Shown piece by piece: positions 52,829 through 61,345 of a DNA stretch of 64,000 bases. The notes below the pieces were generated by a model, which was not told the origin of the DNA, made no database searches, and saw only the letters and a list, made by a program, of their open reading frames with translations. Numbering within the stretch: position 1 is the stretch's first letter; each line of letters begins with the position of its first letter. The position numbers and the translations under genes are program-made. Source of the DNA: Stenotrophomonas sp. UBA2124 (GTDB lineage: Bacteria; Pseudomonadota; Gammaproteobacteria; Xanthomonadales; Xanthomonadaceae); assembly GCA_002329155.1 (NCBI GenBank), contig DCXY01000029.1, positions 68,014 through 132,013 of the forward strand. Reading direction: 5' to 3'.

Positions 52829-54181
52829 ATGTTCGAGTCGTTGATCCGCGAAGCGGCAAGCCGCTTTCATCTTGGCGACAACGCAGGACGCCTGGTGCGC
52901 CTGCTTGTCGATTCCATTTTCGACCCGGCCTATGGGGGCTTTGCCGGCCTGCGACGACGCTTCGACGAAGCCGGGCTCGATGGCCTGTTCTCATCCTGGA
53001 TAGGCACCACGCCCGGTGACAACGTGCTGCAGCCGGACCAGTTCAGTGCCGGCTTCGGCCAGACCCAGGCCAGCTCCATCGCCAACACACTCGGCATTCC
53101 CGTGGCCGCGGTGAACATGGCCGGCGCCTGGCTGCTGCCCAAGATCATCGGCCTGCTCACGCCGGGCGGCACCATTCCCACCACACGCCCCGCTGATTAC
53201 GAAGGCTGGTTCACCGCAGCGCCTGTCGCGGCCGCACCGGTGGAACCGGTTCATGTCACGCGCCCGGCGCCCACACCGGTGGCGTCTTCCGGCGGCTGGT
53301 GGAAGTGGGTGTTGCTGCTGCTGGCACTGCTCATCGCGTTCTTCCTGTTCCGCAGCTGCAGGAAGGAGGAAGCCGTCGTGCCTCCGCCGCCCGCCACACC
53401 GGTTGCCGCCACGCAGCCTGCCGCGCCTGCGGAAAAGGCCAACGCGCGCTTCGGCTTCGAGAATGTCGATGGCAAGGTGATGGTCAACGGCCAGGTGCCG
53501 ACCGATGCCGAAAAGACCCGGCTGTGGGATGCGCTCAAGGCCAACTTCGGCGAAGGCAACCTGTCCGGCGACATCACCGTTGACCCGGCCACCCTGCCTG
53601 CCGAGTGGCTGGACAAGCTCATCGCCGCCCTGCCCGAGCTGAAAGCCAAGGGGCTGAAATTCGGCTTTGATGGCAACAAGCTCAGCATCGACACCAGTGG
53701 TCTTGCCGAAGCCGATCGTTTCACCGTCAGCGACAAGTTGCGCAGCCTGTTTGGCGGCTTCGAGATCAGCGGCCTGTGGGACCGCGCCGCCGCAGCACTC
53801 GCGGGGCTCAAGGCCGGTTTCAGCAGCGGTGATCTGGTGAAGGCACTGAACCTGATGAACATCTATTTCGACACAGGTTCGGCCAGCATCACCCGCGACA
53901 GCATGGAAACCCTCACCAGTGCAGCCAATGCGATCAAGCAGGCCCCCGCCGGCACGGTGATCGAAGTGGGCGGGCATACAGACAACACCGGCGATGCCGC
54001 CGCCAACATGACCCTGAGCCAGCAGCGCGCCGATGCCGTCGTCGCCAAGCTCGGCGAACTGGGTGTCGCGGCCGGCACGCTCACCGCCAAGGGCTATGGC
54101 CAGACCAAGCCACGCGCCAGCAACGACACCGAGGAAGGCAAGGCACAGAACCGCCGCATCGAGTTCGCAGTGACCAAATAA
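52829..54181 (+). CDS. YidB-like/OmpA fusion membrane protein
   Basis: This 450-residue protein starts at the ATG at 52829 (GGAGG 5 bases upstream). The N-terminal 120 residues (FESLIREAASRFHLGDNAGRL ... DNVLQPDQFSAGFG) resemble YidB/DUF937 proteins. One transmembrane helix follows (WKWVLLLLALLIAFFLFR, about 159-176) with no signal peptide before it, so the N-domain should be cytoplasmic. A linker rich in Pro/Ala, a mixed alpha/beta region (about 205-330) and a C-terminal OmpA peptidoglycan-binding domain (YFDTGSASITRDSMETL, GGHTDNTGDAAANMTLSQQR) complete it. It appears to tie the inner membrane to the cell wall. The role is unknown. Confidence 0.8.
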   Translation: MFESLIREAASRFHLGDNAGRLVRLLVDSIFDPAYGGFAGLRRRFDEAGLDGLFSSWIGTTPGDNVLQPDQFSAGFGQTQASSIANTLGIPVAAVNMAGAWLLPKIIGLLTPGGTIPTTRPADYEGWFTAAPVAAAPVEPVHVTRPAPTPVASSGGWWKWVLLLLALLIAFFLFRSCRKEEAVVPPPPATPVAATQPAAPAEKANARFGFENVDGKVMVNGQVPTDAEKTRLWDALKANFGEGNLSGDITVDPATLPAEWLDKLIAALPELKAKGLKFGFDGNKLSIDTSGLAEADRFTVSDKLRSLFGGFEISGLWDRAAAALAGLKAGFSSGDLVKALNLMNIYFDTGSASITRDSMETLTSAANAIKQAPAGTVIEVGGHTDNTGDAAANMTLSQQRADAVVAKLGELGVAAGTLTAKGYGQTKPRASNDTEEGKAQNRRIEFAVTK

Positions 54182-54186
54182 GCACT

Positions 54187-54428
54187 CTTGCCCCTCTCCC
54201 GCGCGCGGGAGAGGGGTTGGGGTGAGGGCAACGAAGTCAGATGGAGTGAATACGCTGCGGGGGGCGCCCACGATTGGACTTCAAACCCCAAAGCACCAAT
54301 AGCGCCCTCATCCACCCCTTCGGGGCACCGTTCCCCCCAAAGGGGGCAGGTTCCACAGACGGGAGAAGGGTGTGATCTGCGCCTTGCTGGGGTTCTCTGG
54401 CAGCTCGGCTGAGATTGGACGCCAATCA
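54187..54428 (+). repeat. Dispersed ~240-bp intergenic element, copy 1
   Basis: This is a mosaic element containing CTCTCCCGCGCGCGGGAGAG (54194-54213), a middle part with GAAGTCAGATGGAGTGAATA, an 80-bp-family hairpin unit (54304-54370), and then GATCTGCGCC...GGCAGCTCGGCTGAGATTGG. The whole stretch is related, in opposite orientation, to 62338-62560. The 327-bp gap 54182-54508 holds only this element plus the otsB upstream region. Confidence 0.75.
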
Positions 54429-54508
54429 GGCATCGGAGCGGGTCTTTGCGAGCGCCGCGACAAACCTCTGCTCGCATGACCTTTCTGTAACACCCGATAG
54501 GGCATAGT

Positions 54509-55261
54509 GTGCGCATGCTCGAACAACTACAGCGTCCGCCACCTCCGGCGCTGGCGGATGACGATGCGCTGTTTCTCGATGTCGACGGCACCCTGGTCGC
54601 CTTTGCCGACCATCCCGACAAGGTGGTGCCTGCCGACGATCTGCCGCACCTGTTGCAGAATACCGCCCAACGACTGGGAGGCGCACTGGCACTGGTCAGT
54701 GGCCGGCCCGTGGATCAGCTTGATCGGCTGACGCACCCACTGCGCCTGCCTGCCGCCGGCCTGCACGGCGCACAGCTGCGCCCGCTGGCCGACCACGACA
54801 TCCCCGCCGCCGACACCGCCGAGTGGCTGCATGACCTGCATCTGCGCGCTGAAAAGCTCGCCCACCAGCACCCCGGCGTATTGGTCGAACACAAGGGCAG
54901 CGCGCTCGCCCTGCATTGGCGCCTGGCACCGCAGGCCGCTGATGCAGTGCAGTCCTTCGCGCGGGAACAGCTCGCACGACTACCCGGCGTGCGCCTGCAG
55001 CCGGGCAACAACGTCATCGAATTCGTGACCGCCCTGCATGACAAGGGCAGCGCAGTGCGCACACTGATGCAAGCACCACCTTTTTCTGGCCGCCGCCCCA
55101 TCTTCGTGGGCGATGACCTCACCGATGAAGCCGGCTTCACCGCCGCCGCGCAGCTGGGCGGCCACGGCGTGCTGGTAGGCAGCCGCGCCGGCAGCAATGC
55201 GCGCCATGCGCTGGCTGACATCGACGCCGTGCACCGTTGGCTGCGCGGCACACCGCCGTAA
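54509..55261 (+). CDS. otsB: Trehalose-6-phosphate phosphatase
   Basis: This 250-residue HAD-family phosphatase has the nucleophile motif FLDVDGTLV (first Asp at about 24), SGRPVDQLDRL, and the C-terminal acidic motif FVGDDLTDEAGF. It removes phosphate from trehalose 6-phosphate. The GTG at 54509 is preferred because a weak AGGG lies 6 bases upstream; an ATG at 54515 is the alternative. It starts the otsB-GH15-otsA operon, with a 50-bp gap to the next gene. Confidence 0.94.
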   Translation: MRMLEQLQRPPPPALADDDALFLDVDGTLVAFADHPDKVVPADDLPHLLQNTAQRLGGALALVSGRPVDQLDRLTHPLRLPAAGLHGAQLRPLADHDIPAADTAEWLHDLHLRAEKLAHQHPGVLVEHKGSALALHWRLAPQAADAVQSFAREQLARLPGVRLQPGNNVIEFVTALHDKGSAVRTLMQAPPFSGRRPIFVGDDLTDEAGFTAAAQLGGHGVLVGSRAGSNARHALADIDAVHRWLRGTPP

Positions 55262-55311
55262 ATCCTGCGGCACCCATGGCGCTCCGGCGCCATCCAACAC
55301 AGGAGAACACA

Positions 55312-57093
55312 ATGCAACGGGCCAACCTCGACCTGGCCGTCATCGGCAATGGCAGCTTCGGCGCACTGATCGACAAGCGCGCACGCATCGTCTGGAGTTG
55401 CCTGCCAGCGTTTGATGGTGACCCCGGTTTCTGCGCGCTGCTCTCGCCCACCGATCACGACGGCGGCGATTTCAGCATCGAGCTGGAAGACTTCAGCCAC
55501 AGCGAGCAGCAGTACTTCACCAATACCGCGATCCTGCGCACGGTGCTGCACGACGCGCACGGCGGCGCAGTGGAGGTGATCGACTTCGCCCCACGCTGGA
55601 AGCGTAATGGCCGCCTGTACCGGCCACCAAGCGTGATCCGCCGCATCCGCCCGCTCGCTGGCTCGCCGCGCATCCGCGTACTGGCGCGGCCATTGGCCGA
55701 CTGGGGCGCGCGTGTGCCTGAGACCACCTGGGGCAGCAATCACCTGCGCTGGCTGCTGCCGGGCTTCACCCTGCGCCTGACCACCGATGTGCCGGTGCGC
55801 TTCATCCGCGACGCCCTGCCCTTCGCGCTGACCCAGCCGATGGAGCTGGTGCTGGGCGTGGATGAAACCCTCACCCAGCCGTTGGCCAGCTACGCGCAGG
55901 ATGCGCAGCAGCGCACCGCCGAATACTGGCGCGAGTGGGTGCGCTACCTGTCCATTCCGCTGGAATGGCAGGACGCGGTTATCCGCAGCGCGATCACCCT
56001 GAAGCTGTGCCAGTACGAGGACAGCGGCGCCATCATCGCGGCGATGACCACCTCCATTCCGGAGGCACCGGGCAGTTCACGCAACTGGGATTACCGCTAT
56101 TGCTGGCTGCGCGATGCCGCCTTCGTGGTGCGCGCACTCAACCGGCTGGGCGCAACCCGCTCGATGGAAGGCTTCCTGCACTACATCTTCAACCTGGCCA
56201 GCAACGACGGCAGCCTGCAGCCCCTGTACGGTATCGCCATGGAGGACCGGCTGGACGAACACGAGGTGCCATCACTGGCCGGCTATCGCGGCATGGGCCC
56301 GGTACGGCGCGGCAACCTGGCCTGGGTGCAGAAGCAGCATGACGTGTATGGCTCGGTGGTGCTGGCCTCCACCCAGCTGTTCTTCGACCAGCGGCTGGAG
56401 GCACCCGGCGATGCCGCCACCTTCGCGCGGCTGGAGCCACTCGGCGAACGCGCCTATGCGCTGCACGACGTGCCTGATGCCGGCCTGTGGGAGTTCCGTG
56501 GTCGCACCTCCGTGCACACGTATACCGCTGCCATGTGCTGGGCTGCCTGCGACCGACTGGCCAAGATCGCCCTGCGCCTGCAGTTGAACGAACGCGCAGC
56601 ACTGTGGCGCCAGCGCGCCGACGCCATCCACCAGCGCGTGCTGGAACGTGGCTGGAACGAGGAACTGGGCCATTTCACCGATGCCTGGGGCAGCCGGCAC
56701 CTGGATGCATCGCTGCTGTTGCTGGCCGACATCGGCTTCATCGACCCCATGGATCCGCGCTACATCGCCACGGTGGAAGCCATCGGCCGCGATCTCAAAC
56801 ACGGCGATGCCCTGTTCCGCTACATCGCGCCGGATGACTTCGGCGCGCCGGAAACCAGCTTCACCATCTGCACGTTCTGGTACATCGACGCGCTGGCCGC
56901 CATCGGCCGCATGGACGAAGCGCGCGCCCTGTTCGAGAGCGTGCTGGCGCGCCGCAACCATGTGGGCCTGCTGTCCGAAGACCTGGCCTTCAGCGATGGC
57001 GAAATGTGGGGCAACTTCCCGCAGACGTACTCGCATGTGGGCCTGATCACGGCGGCCATGCGGCTCTCGCGCAACTGGCAGGACGCCTCATGA
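55312..57093 (+). CDS. Glycoside hydrolase family 15 protein
   Basis: This 593-residue protein starts at the ATG at 55312, with AGGAG 6 bases upstream. It opens with NLDLAVIGNGSFGALIDKRARIVWSCLPAFDGDP, the usual N-domain of bacterial GH15 proteins (beta-sandwich to about 230). An (alpha/alpha)6 barrel follows, with NWDYRYCWLRDAAFVVRAL and LWEFRGRTSVHTYTAAMCWAACD. The Glu in EFRG is a likely catalytic acid, as in glucoamylases. It has no signal peptide, so it is cytoplasmic. GH15 members include glucoamylases and trehalases; the place between otsB and otsA, sharing an ATGA overlap with otsA, suggests a trehalose-related role (inference). Confidence 0.88.
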   Translation: MQRANLDLAVIGNGSFGALIDKRARIVWSCLPAFDGDPGFCALLSPTDHDGGDFSIELEDFSHSEQQYFTNTAILRTVLHDAHGGAVEVIDFAPRWKRNGRLYRPPSVIRRIRPLAGSPRIRVLARPLADWGARVPETTWGSNHLRWLLPGFTLRLTTDVPVRFIRDALPFALTQPMELVLGVDETLTQPLASYAQDAQQRTAEYWREWVRYLSIPLEWQDAVIRSAITLKLCQYEDSGAIIAAMTTSIPEAPGSSRNWDYRYCWLRDAAFVVRALNRLGATRSMEGFLHYIFNLASNDGSLQPLYGIAMEDRLDEHEVPSLAGYRGMGPVRRGNLAWVQKQHDVYGSVVLASTQLFFDQRLEAPGDAATFARLEPLGERAYALHDVPDAGLWEFRGRTSVHTYTAAMCWAACDRLAKIALRLQLNERAALWRQRADAIHQRVLERGWNEELGHFTDAWGSRHLDASLLLLADIGFIDPMDPRYIATVEAIGRDLKHGDALFRYIAPDDFGAPETSFTICTFWYIDALAAIGRMDEARALFESVLARRNHVGLLSEDLAFSDGEMWGNFPQTYSHVGLITAAMRLSRNWQDAS

Positions 57094-58460
57094 GCCGGCT
57101 GGTGGTGGTGTCCAACCGCGTGGCGGTACCGGGCGAATCGCGCGCAGGCGGCCTTGCGGTGGGCCTGCTGGCGGCACTGCAGGAACGTGGCGGGCTGTGG
57201 TTCGGCTGGAGCGGGCGCAGCGTCACCGAGGAAAGCGGCCACCTGCACGAGCAGACCGACGGCAACATCCGCTACGTCACCATGGACCTCTCCAAACAAG
57301 ACCTGGAGACCTACTACAACGGCTTCGCCAACCGCGCGCTCTGGCCGCTGCTGCACTTCCGTCTGGACCTGGTGGACTACGACCGCGGCAAACGCGAGGG
57401 CTACTGGAAGGTCAACCGTCTGTTTGCCGACAAGCTGGCACCGTTGCTGCGCGAAGACGACACGGTCTGGATTCACGACTACCACCTGATTCCACTGGCC
57501 GCGCTGCTGCGCGAACGTGGCATCGGCTGCCGCATCGGCTTCTTCCTGCATGTGCCGATGCCCTCGGCCGATCTGGTGCAGGCGCTGCCCGACCACCGCG
57601 CCCTGTTCACCGCGCTCTACGCCTATGACCTTATCGGCTTCCAGACCCGCCGCGATGTGGACCGCTTCCAGTCCTACGTGCGCCAGTTCGGCGGCGGCAG
57701 CCTGCTGGAAAGCGAGTGGATACTGGCACCGGATGGCCGCCGCATCCGCACCGCGCCCTTCCCCATCGGCATCGACACCGGGCACATCGCCCAGCAGGCA
57801 CGCACGGCCACCAGCAGCAACGCCGTGCGCGCACTGCGTACCAGCCTGGAGCACCGCAAACTGGCCATCGGCGTGGACCGGCTGGACTACTCCAAGGGCC
57901 TGCCCGAACGCTTCCACGGCTTCGAGAACTACCTGCGCCGCTACCCGCAGCAGAAGGGCACGATGACCTTCCTGCAGATCGCGCCGGTGTCACGCGGCAC
58001 GGTCAGCGAGTACCGCAAGCTGCGCAGCGAGCTGGAACGGCTGGCGGGCCACATCAACGGCAGCCATGCCGAAGCCGACTGGACACCGCTGCGCTACGTC
58101 AACCAGAACTACGCGCACCGCACACTCACCGGCTTCTATCGCGAGGCGGCGGTCGGGCTGGTGACGCCGCTGCGTGACGGCATGAATCTGGTGGCCAAGG
58201 AATACGTGGCATCGCAGGACCCGGAGAACCCCGGCGTGCTGGTGCTGTCACTGCTGGCCGGTGCCGCCAACGAGCTGAAGCAGGCACTGCTGGTGAACCC
58301 GCACGATCTGGATGGCGTGGCCGATGCCATCGCCACGGCCGCCAACATGCCGCGTGCCGAACGCATCGAACGCTGGCAGGAAATGATGCAACACCTGCGC
58401 GAGCACGACATCAACCGCTGGCGCCGTGATTACCTGCATGCGCTGGAAGCAGACTACTGA
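57090..58460 (+). CDS. otsA: Trehalose-6-phosphate synthase
   Basis: This 456-residue GT20 glycosyltransferase joins UDP-glucose and glucose 6-phosphate. The start ATG overlaps the GH15 stop codon (ATGA at 57090-57093). It opens RLVVVSNRVAVPG, with the phosphate-binding GGLAVGLLAAL, WIHDYHLIPLA, GVDRLDYSKGLPERF and LRDGMNLVAKEY in the expected order. It is the last gene of otsB-GH15-otsA; the next gene faces it. Confidence 0.96.
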   Translation: MSRLVVVSNRVAVPGESRAGGLAVGLLAALQERGGLWFGWSGRSVTEESGHLHEQTDGNIRYVTMDLSKQDLETYYNGFANRALWPLLHFRLDLVDYDRGKREGYWKVNRLFADKLAPLLREDDTVWIHDYHLIPLAALLRERGIGCRIGFFLHVPMPSADLVQALPDHRALFTALYAYDLIGFQTRRDVDRFQSYVRQFGGGSLLESEWILAPDGRRIRTAPFPIGIDTGHIAQQARTATSSNAVRALRTSLEHRKLAIGVDRLDYSKGLPERFHGFENYLRRYPQQKGTMTFLQIAPVSRGTVSEYRKLRSELERLAGHINGSHAEADWTPLRYVNQNYAHRTLTGFYREAAVGLVTPLRDGMNLVAKEYVASQDPENPGVLVLSLLAGAANELKQALLVNPHDLDGVADAIATAANMPRAERIERWQEMMQHLREHDINRWRRDYLHALEADY

Positions 58461-58518
58461 GCTGAAGGACGCTCACACGGCAGCATCCGCGAAAGCAATG
58501 GGCGATGCAGCTGCACAC

Positions 58519-58926
58519 TCAATCGAGAAAGCGCCCCTGCTGCTCCGGCGCGGGCAGGTAACAGGCATCGTGCCGACCAAACCAGCGGTAGCGGTTGCGC
58601 GCCAGCCAGCGGTAGCTGCGGTCGCGTGCCGGACGCGGCAACCAGCGTGCGATGGTGGCCAGCCGCCACAACCCGCCCAGGCCTGCCAGCACACGCAGAA
58701 TGGCATCGCTGTCGGTGTAGGCACGGCCCTGTTCCACCAGCAGGAACGACAGCGGATCGTCTGGGTCCAGCCCGTGCGTGGCAAGCAGCGCACGGCCGTT
58801 GGCACCCTGTATGGCGGCGAAACGGTAGCGCCCCTGCCGGTCGAAACGCAGCAGAAAACCCACCCAGCGGCTGCAGAGCGCGCAGACACCATCAAACACA
58901 ATCACCGGCGCCTGCACCGCACTCAT
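58519..58926 (-). CDS. DCC-family thiol-disulfide oxidoreductase-like protein (DUF393)
   Basis: This 135-residue protein starts with VIVFDGVCALCSRWVGFLL, the defining DxxCxLC motif (Cys15 and Cys18), followed by FAAIQGANGRALLATHGLD. These match the DCC/YuxK family, predicted as thiol-disulfide oxidoreductases. The rest is basic and rich in Arg/Trp (RYRWFGRHDACYLP). It is the last gene of a four-gene operon, and its start overlaps the DUF4166 stop by 4 bp. Confidence 0.87.
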   Translation of the reverse strand: MSAVQAPVIVFDGVCALCSRWVGFLLRFDRQGRYRFAAIQGANGRALLATHGLDPDDPLSFLLVEQGRAYTDSDAILRVLAGLGGLWRLATIARWLPRPARDRSYRWLARNRYRWFGRHDACYLPAPEQQGRFLD

Positions 58927-59465
58927 CCGTGCTCGCCTTCCGGCAGCAGCCAGCCTTCGTAACGGATCAACCTGCCGATCAGCGGCATCGACACATCCAC
59001 CAGAAATTCATAGCGCCCCGCCTGCTCACGCTCACGGCAGTGCACCTGCGCGAACCAGCGCGCCGGCAATGGCAGCAGGCCGAATGCCCAGACCCGCTCG
59101 GCACGCCACAGTATCTGCCCTGCCTCGGCACGCAGGCCGAAGCGGAAACGCACGGCACCCAGCTGCTCATGCAAGCGTCCGTGCCGCTGCCACAGCCGCG
59201 AGGCCATGCGCGCCGTACCGAAGCGCCGGCTCCAGCGTTCGCCCGCAGCATCGGTCACGAATTGCACGCTCACCGGCACGGTCGAAGTCGGTGGCAGCCG
59301 CGCCAGCCAGGCGCAGGGCGCCACCAGCCAATGGGTGCCACGCAGCACCTCGCCCTGCCCGCTCCAGTCCTGGGTGCCCTGCACCGAATGCAACGCGCGC
59401 AGCAACGGCGGCAGCTGTTCAAACGCGGGCGCGCCCAGCACCTGCGCGAACAGCGGCGCGGTCAT
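58923..59465 (-). CDS. DUF4166 protein
   Basis: This 180-residue protein begins FAQVLGAPAFEQLPPLLRALHSV and contains WLVAPCAWLARLPP and FVTDAAGERWSRRFG, matching DUF4166. The function is unknown; the domain often occurs near DCC-type proteins or fused to saccharopine-dehydrogenase-like proteins. The start at 59465 overlaps the pgeF stop codon (ATGA), and the end overlaps the DCC gene, so all are translationally coupled. No signal peptide or membrane helix is seen. Confidence 0.8.
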   Translation of the reverse strand: MTAPLFAQVLGAPAFEQLPPLLRALHSVQGTQDWSGQGEVLRGTHWLVAPCAWLARLPPTSTVPVSVQFVTDAAGERWSRRFGTARMASRLWQRHGRLHEQLGAVRFRFGLRAEAGQILWRAERVWAFGLLPLPARWFAQVHCREREQAGRYEFLVDVSMPLIGRLIRYEGWLLPEGEHG

Positions 59466-60244
59466 GGCTGCATCCACACCAGCGTGGCGATGCGGCCACT
59501 GCGGCGGTCGCGGCGGTGCGAGAACCAGCGCGCGGGATCGGCGATGGTGCATTGGTCACCGCCATGGATATCCGCGGCCTGCATGCCAGCAGCCAGCAGG
59601 CGCTGGCGTGCCAGCGCATACAGGTCCACGCGCCAGTGCCCCGGCCGGGTGGCAGTGAAGGCCGCTTCGGCATCGGCCGAGTGCGCGAGGAAGGCGTCAT
59701 GCACGTCCACACCAATCTCGTAATGTGCCGGCCCTGCGGCCGGCCCCAGCCACGCGATCACCTCGCTGGCTGGCGTGTGCATCGCCTTGAGGGTGTTCTC
59801 CAGCATGCCATCGGCCAGACCGCGCCAGCCGGCATGCGCGGCACCTACTTCGCTGCCATCGCGCGCGGCGAACAGCACCGGCAGGCAGTCGGCGGTGAGG
59901 ATGGCCAGCACCACGCCCGGCACCGACGTCACCGCGGCATCGGCCACCGGTTCGGCGTCCACGCCCTGCGCCGTGGGCGGTGCATCGAAGCGCAGCGCAC
60001 CGGTGCCATGCACCTGCCGCAGCCAATGCGGCGCCGATGGCAAGCCGCCCAGCTGCTGCAGCTGGTCGCGGTTGCACTGCACCTGCGCCGGGTCATCGCC
60101 CTCGGCACTGCTGCGGTTGCCCAGGTTGAAACTGTCGAACGGCGGCTGCGAGCCCCCTGCACCATGGCGCAGGGTGGTGAAACCATGCACCCCCGGCGGC
60201 GCCGGCCAATCGGCCAACAGGGCTGGCAGTGCGGCGCGGCTCAC
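59462..60244 (-). CDS. pgeF: Peptidoglycan editing factor PgeF (YfiH, laccase-domain)
   Basis: This 260-residue laccase-domain protein has the metal ligands in VHGTGALRFD (His), LTADCLPVLFA (Cys) and AAHAGWRGLADGML (His), and FNLGNRSSAEGDDP near the N-terminus. YfiH-type proteins hydrolyse mis-incorporated residues in UDP-MurNAc peptides and also deaminate adenosine-type nucleosides. The start is a GTG at 60244 overlapping the rluD stop (GTGA). rluD-yfiH is a common gene order. Confidence 0.92.
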   Translation of the reverse strand: MSRAALPALLADWPAPPGVHGFTTLRHGAGGSQPPFDSFNLGNRSSAEGDDPAQVQCNRDQLQQLGGLPSAPHWLRQVHGTGALRFDAPPTAQGVDAEPVADAAVTSVPGVVLAILTADCLPVLFAARDGSEVGAAHAGWRGLADGMLENTLKAMHTPASEVIAWLGPAAGPAHYEIGVDVHDAFLAHSADAEAAFTATRPGHWRVDLYALARQRLLAAGMQAADIHGGDQCTIADPARWFSHRRDRRSGRIATLVWMQP

Positions 60245-61230
60245 AAGCGGTCCCGCTCGCGCTCTTCAAAAGCTGCGGTGTCCTCGCGCATCGCCTTCAT
60301 CAGCGCCTGCAGGTCCGCCGGCACCGGTGCGGTGTTGCGGATGGCCTCACCGGTCACCGGGTGCACGAATTCCAGCGTCTCGGCGTGCAGCGCCTGCCGC
60401 TTGAAGCCCCGCAGCTGCGCGACCAGCTCGTCGCTGGCGCCCTTGGGCAGCTTGAGCGCGCCGCCGTACAGCGGGTCGCCGACGATGGCGTGCTTGATGT
60501 GCGCCATGTGCACGCGGATCTGGTGGGTGCGGCCGGTTTCCAGGCGGCACTCCAGCGCGGTGTGTGCGCGGAAACGCTCGCGCAGGCGGTAATGGGTGAC
60601 CGCGTCCTTGCCGTCCTCGCGCACGCCCATGCGCAGGCGGTCGCGCGGGTGGCGGTCGATGGCCGCGTCCACGGTGCCACCGGACACCAGCGCGCCCACC
60701 ACCACGGCCAGATACTGGCGGTGCACCTCGCGGGCCGACAGCTGCTCCACCAGCGCGGTCTGCGCCTGCACGGTGCGCGCCACCACCATCACGCCGCTGG
60801 TGTCCTTGTCCAGGCGATGGACCACGCCCGCGCGCGGCACCTTGGCGATTTCCGGGTCGCGGAACAGCAGCGCGTTGACCAGGGTGCCGGTCGGGTTGCC
60901 CGCGCCCGGGTGGACCACCAGGCCAGCGGGTTTGTCTATCACGAAGACATGCTCGTCCTCGTACAGGATGGACAGCGGGATGTCCTCCGGCAGGGCATTG
61001 GTCTCGATTTCCAGCACCGCATTCAGGGAAACCGCCTCGCCGCCGCGCACCGGGTCGCGCGGGCGGGCGGGCACGCCGTCCATCAGCACCGCCCCGCTCT
61101 TGATCCATTCGGTCAGGCGCGAGCGGGAGAATTCGGGGAAAAGCTCGGCCACCACGGCGTCGAAACGACGGCCTGCGGCGGTATCGGGCACCAGCGCCTG
61201 GCGCTGGCTGGGGGAGGTGTTCTGGGACAT
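60241..61230 (-). CDS. rluD: 23S rRNA pseudouridine synthase RluD
   Basis: This 329-residue enzyme has an N-terminal S4 RNA-binding domain (RSRLTEWIKSGAVLMDGVPA). The catalytic domain contains HRLDKDTSGVMV, whose Asp is the nucleophile, and RTHQIRVHMAHIKHAIVGD. RluD makes pseudouridines in helix 69 of 23S rRNA. The start at 61230 was chosen because the N-domain begins right after it; the frame is open about 230 bases upstream across the divergent bamD promoter region. It heads a coupled run rluD-pgeF-DUF4166-DCC. Confidence 0.93.
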   Translation of the reverse strand: MSQNTSPSQRQALVPDTAAGRRFDAVVAELFPEFSRSRLTEWIKSGAVLMDGVPARPRDPVRGGEAVSLNAVLEIETNALPEDIPLSILYEDEHVFVIDKPAGLVVHPGAGNPTGTLVNALLFRDPEIAKVPRAGVVHRLDKDTSGVMVVARTVQAQTALVEQLSAREVHRQYLAVVVGALVSGGTVDAAIDRHPRDRLRMGVREDGKDAVTHYRLRERFRAHTALECRLETGRTHQIRVHMAHIKHAIVGDPLYGGALKLPKGASDELVAQLRGFKRQALHAETLEFVHPVTGEAIRNTAPVPADLQALMKAMREDTAAFEERERDRL

Positions 61231-61345
61231 GTTCAGACCGGCTGGATGACGAATTCGGGGGTCCTGGCCGCAACAGTCAGTCGCAGGACAGGCCACTAGG
61301 CTATCATCGCAACTTCGTATTCCTGCCGCGTCCCGCCCTGAACCC

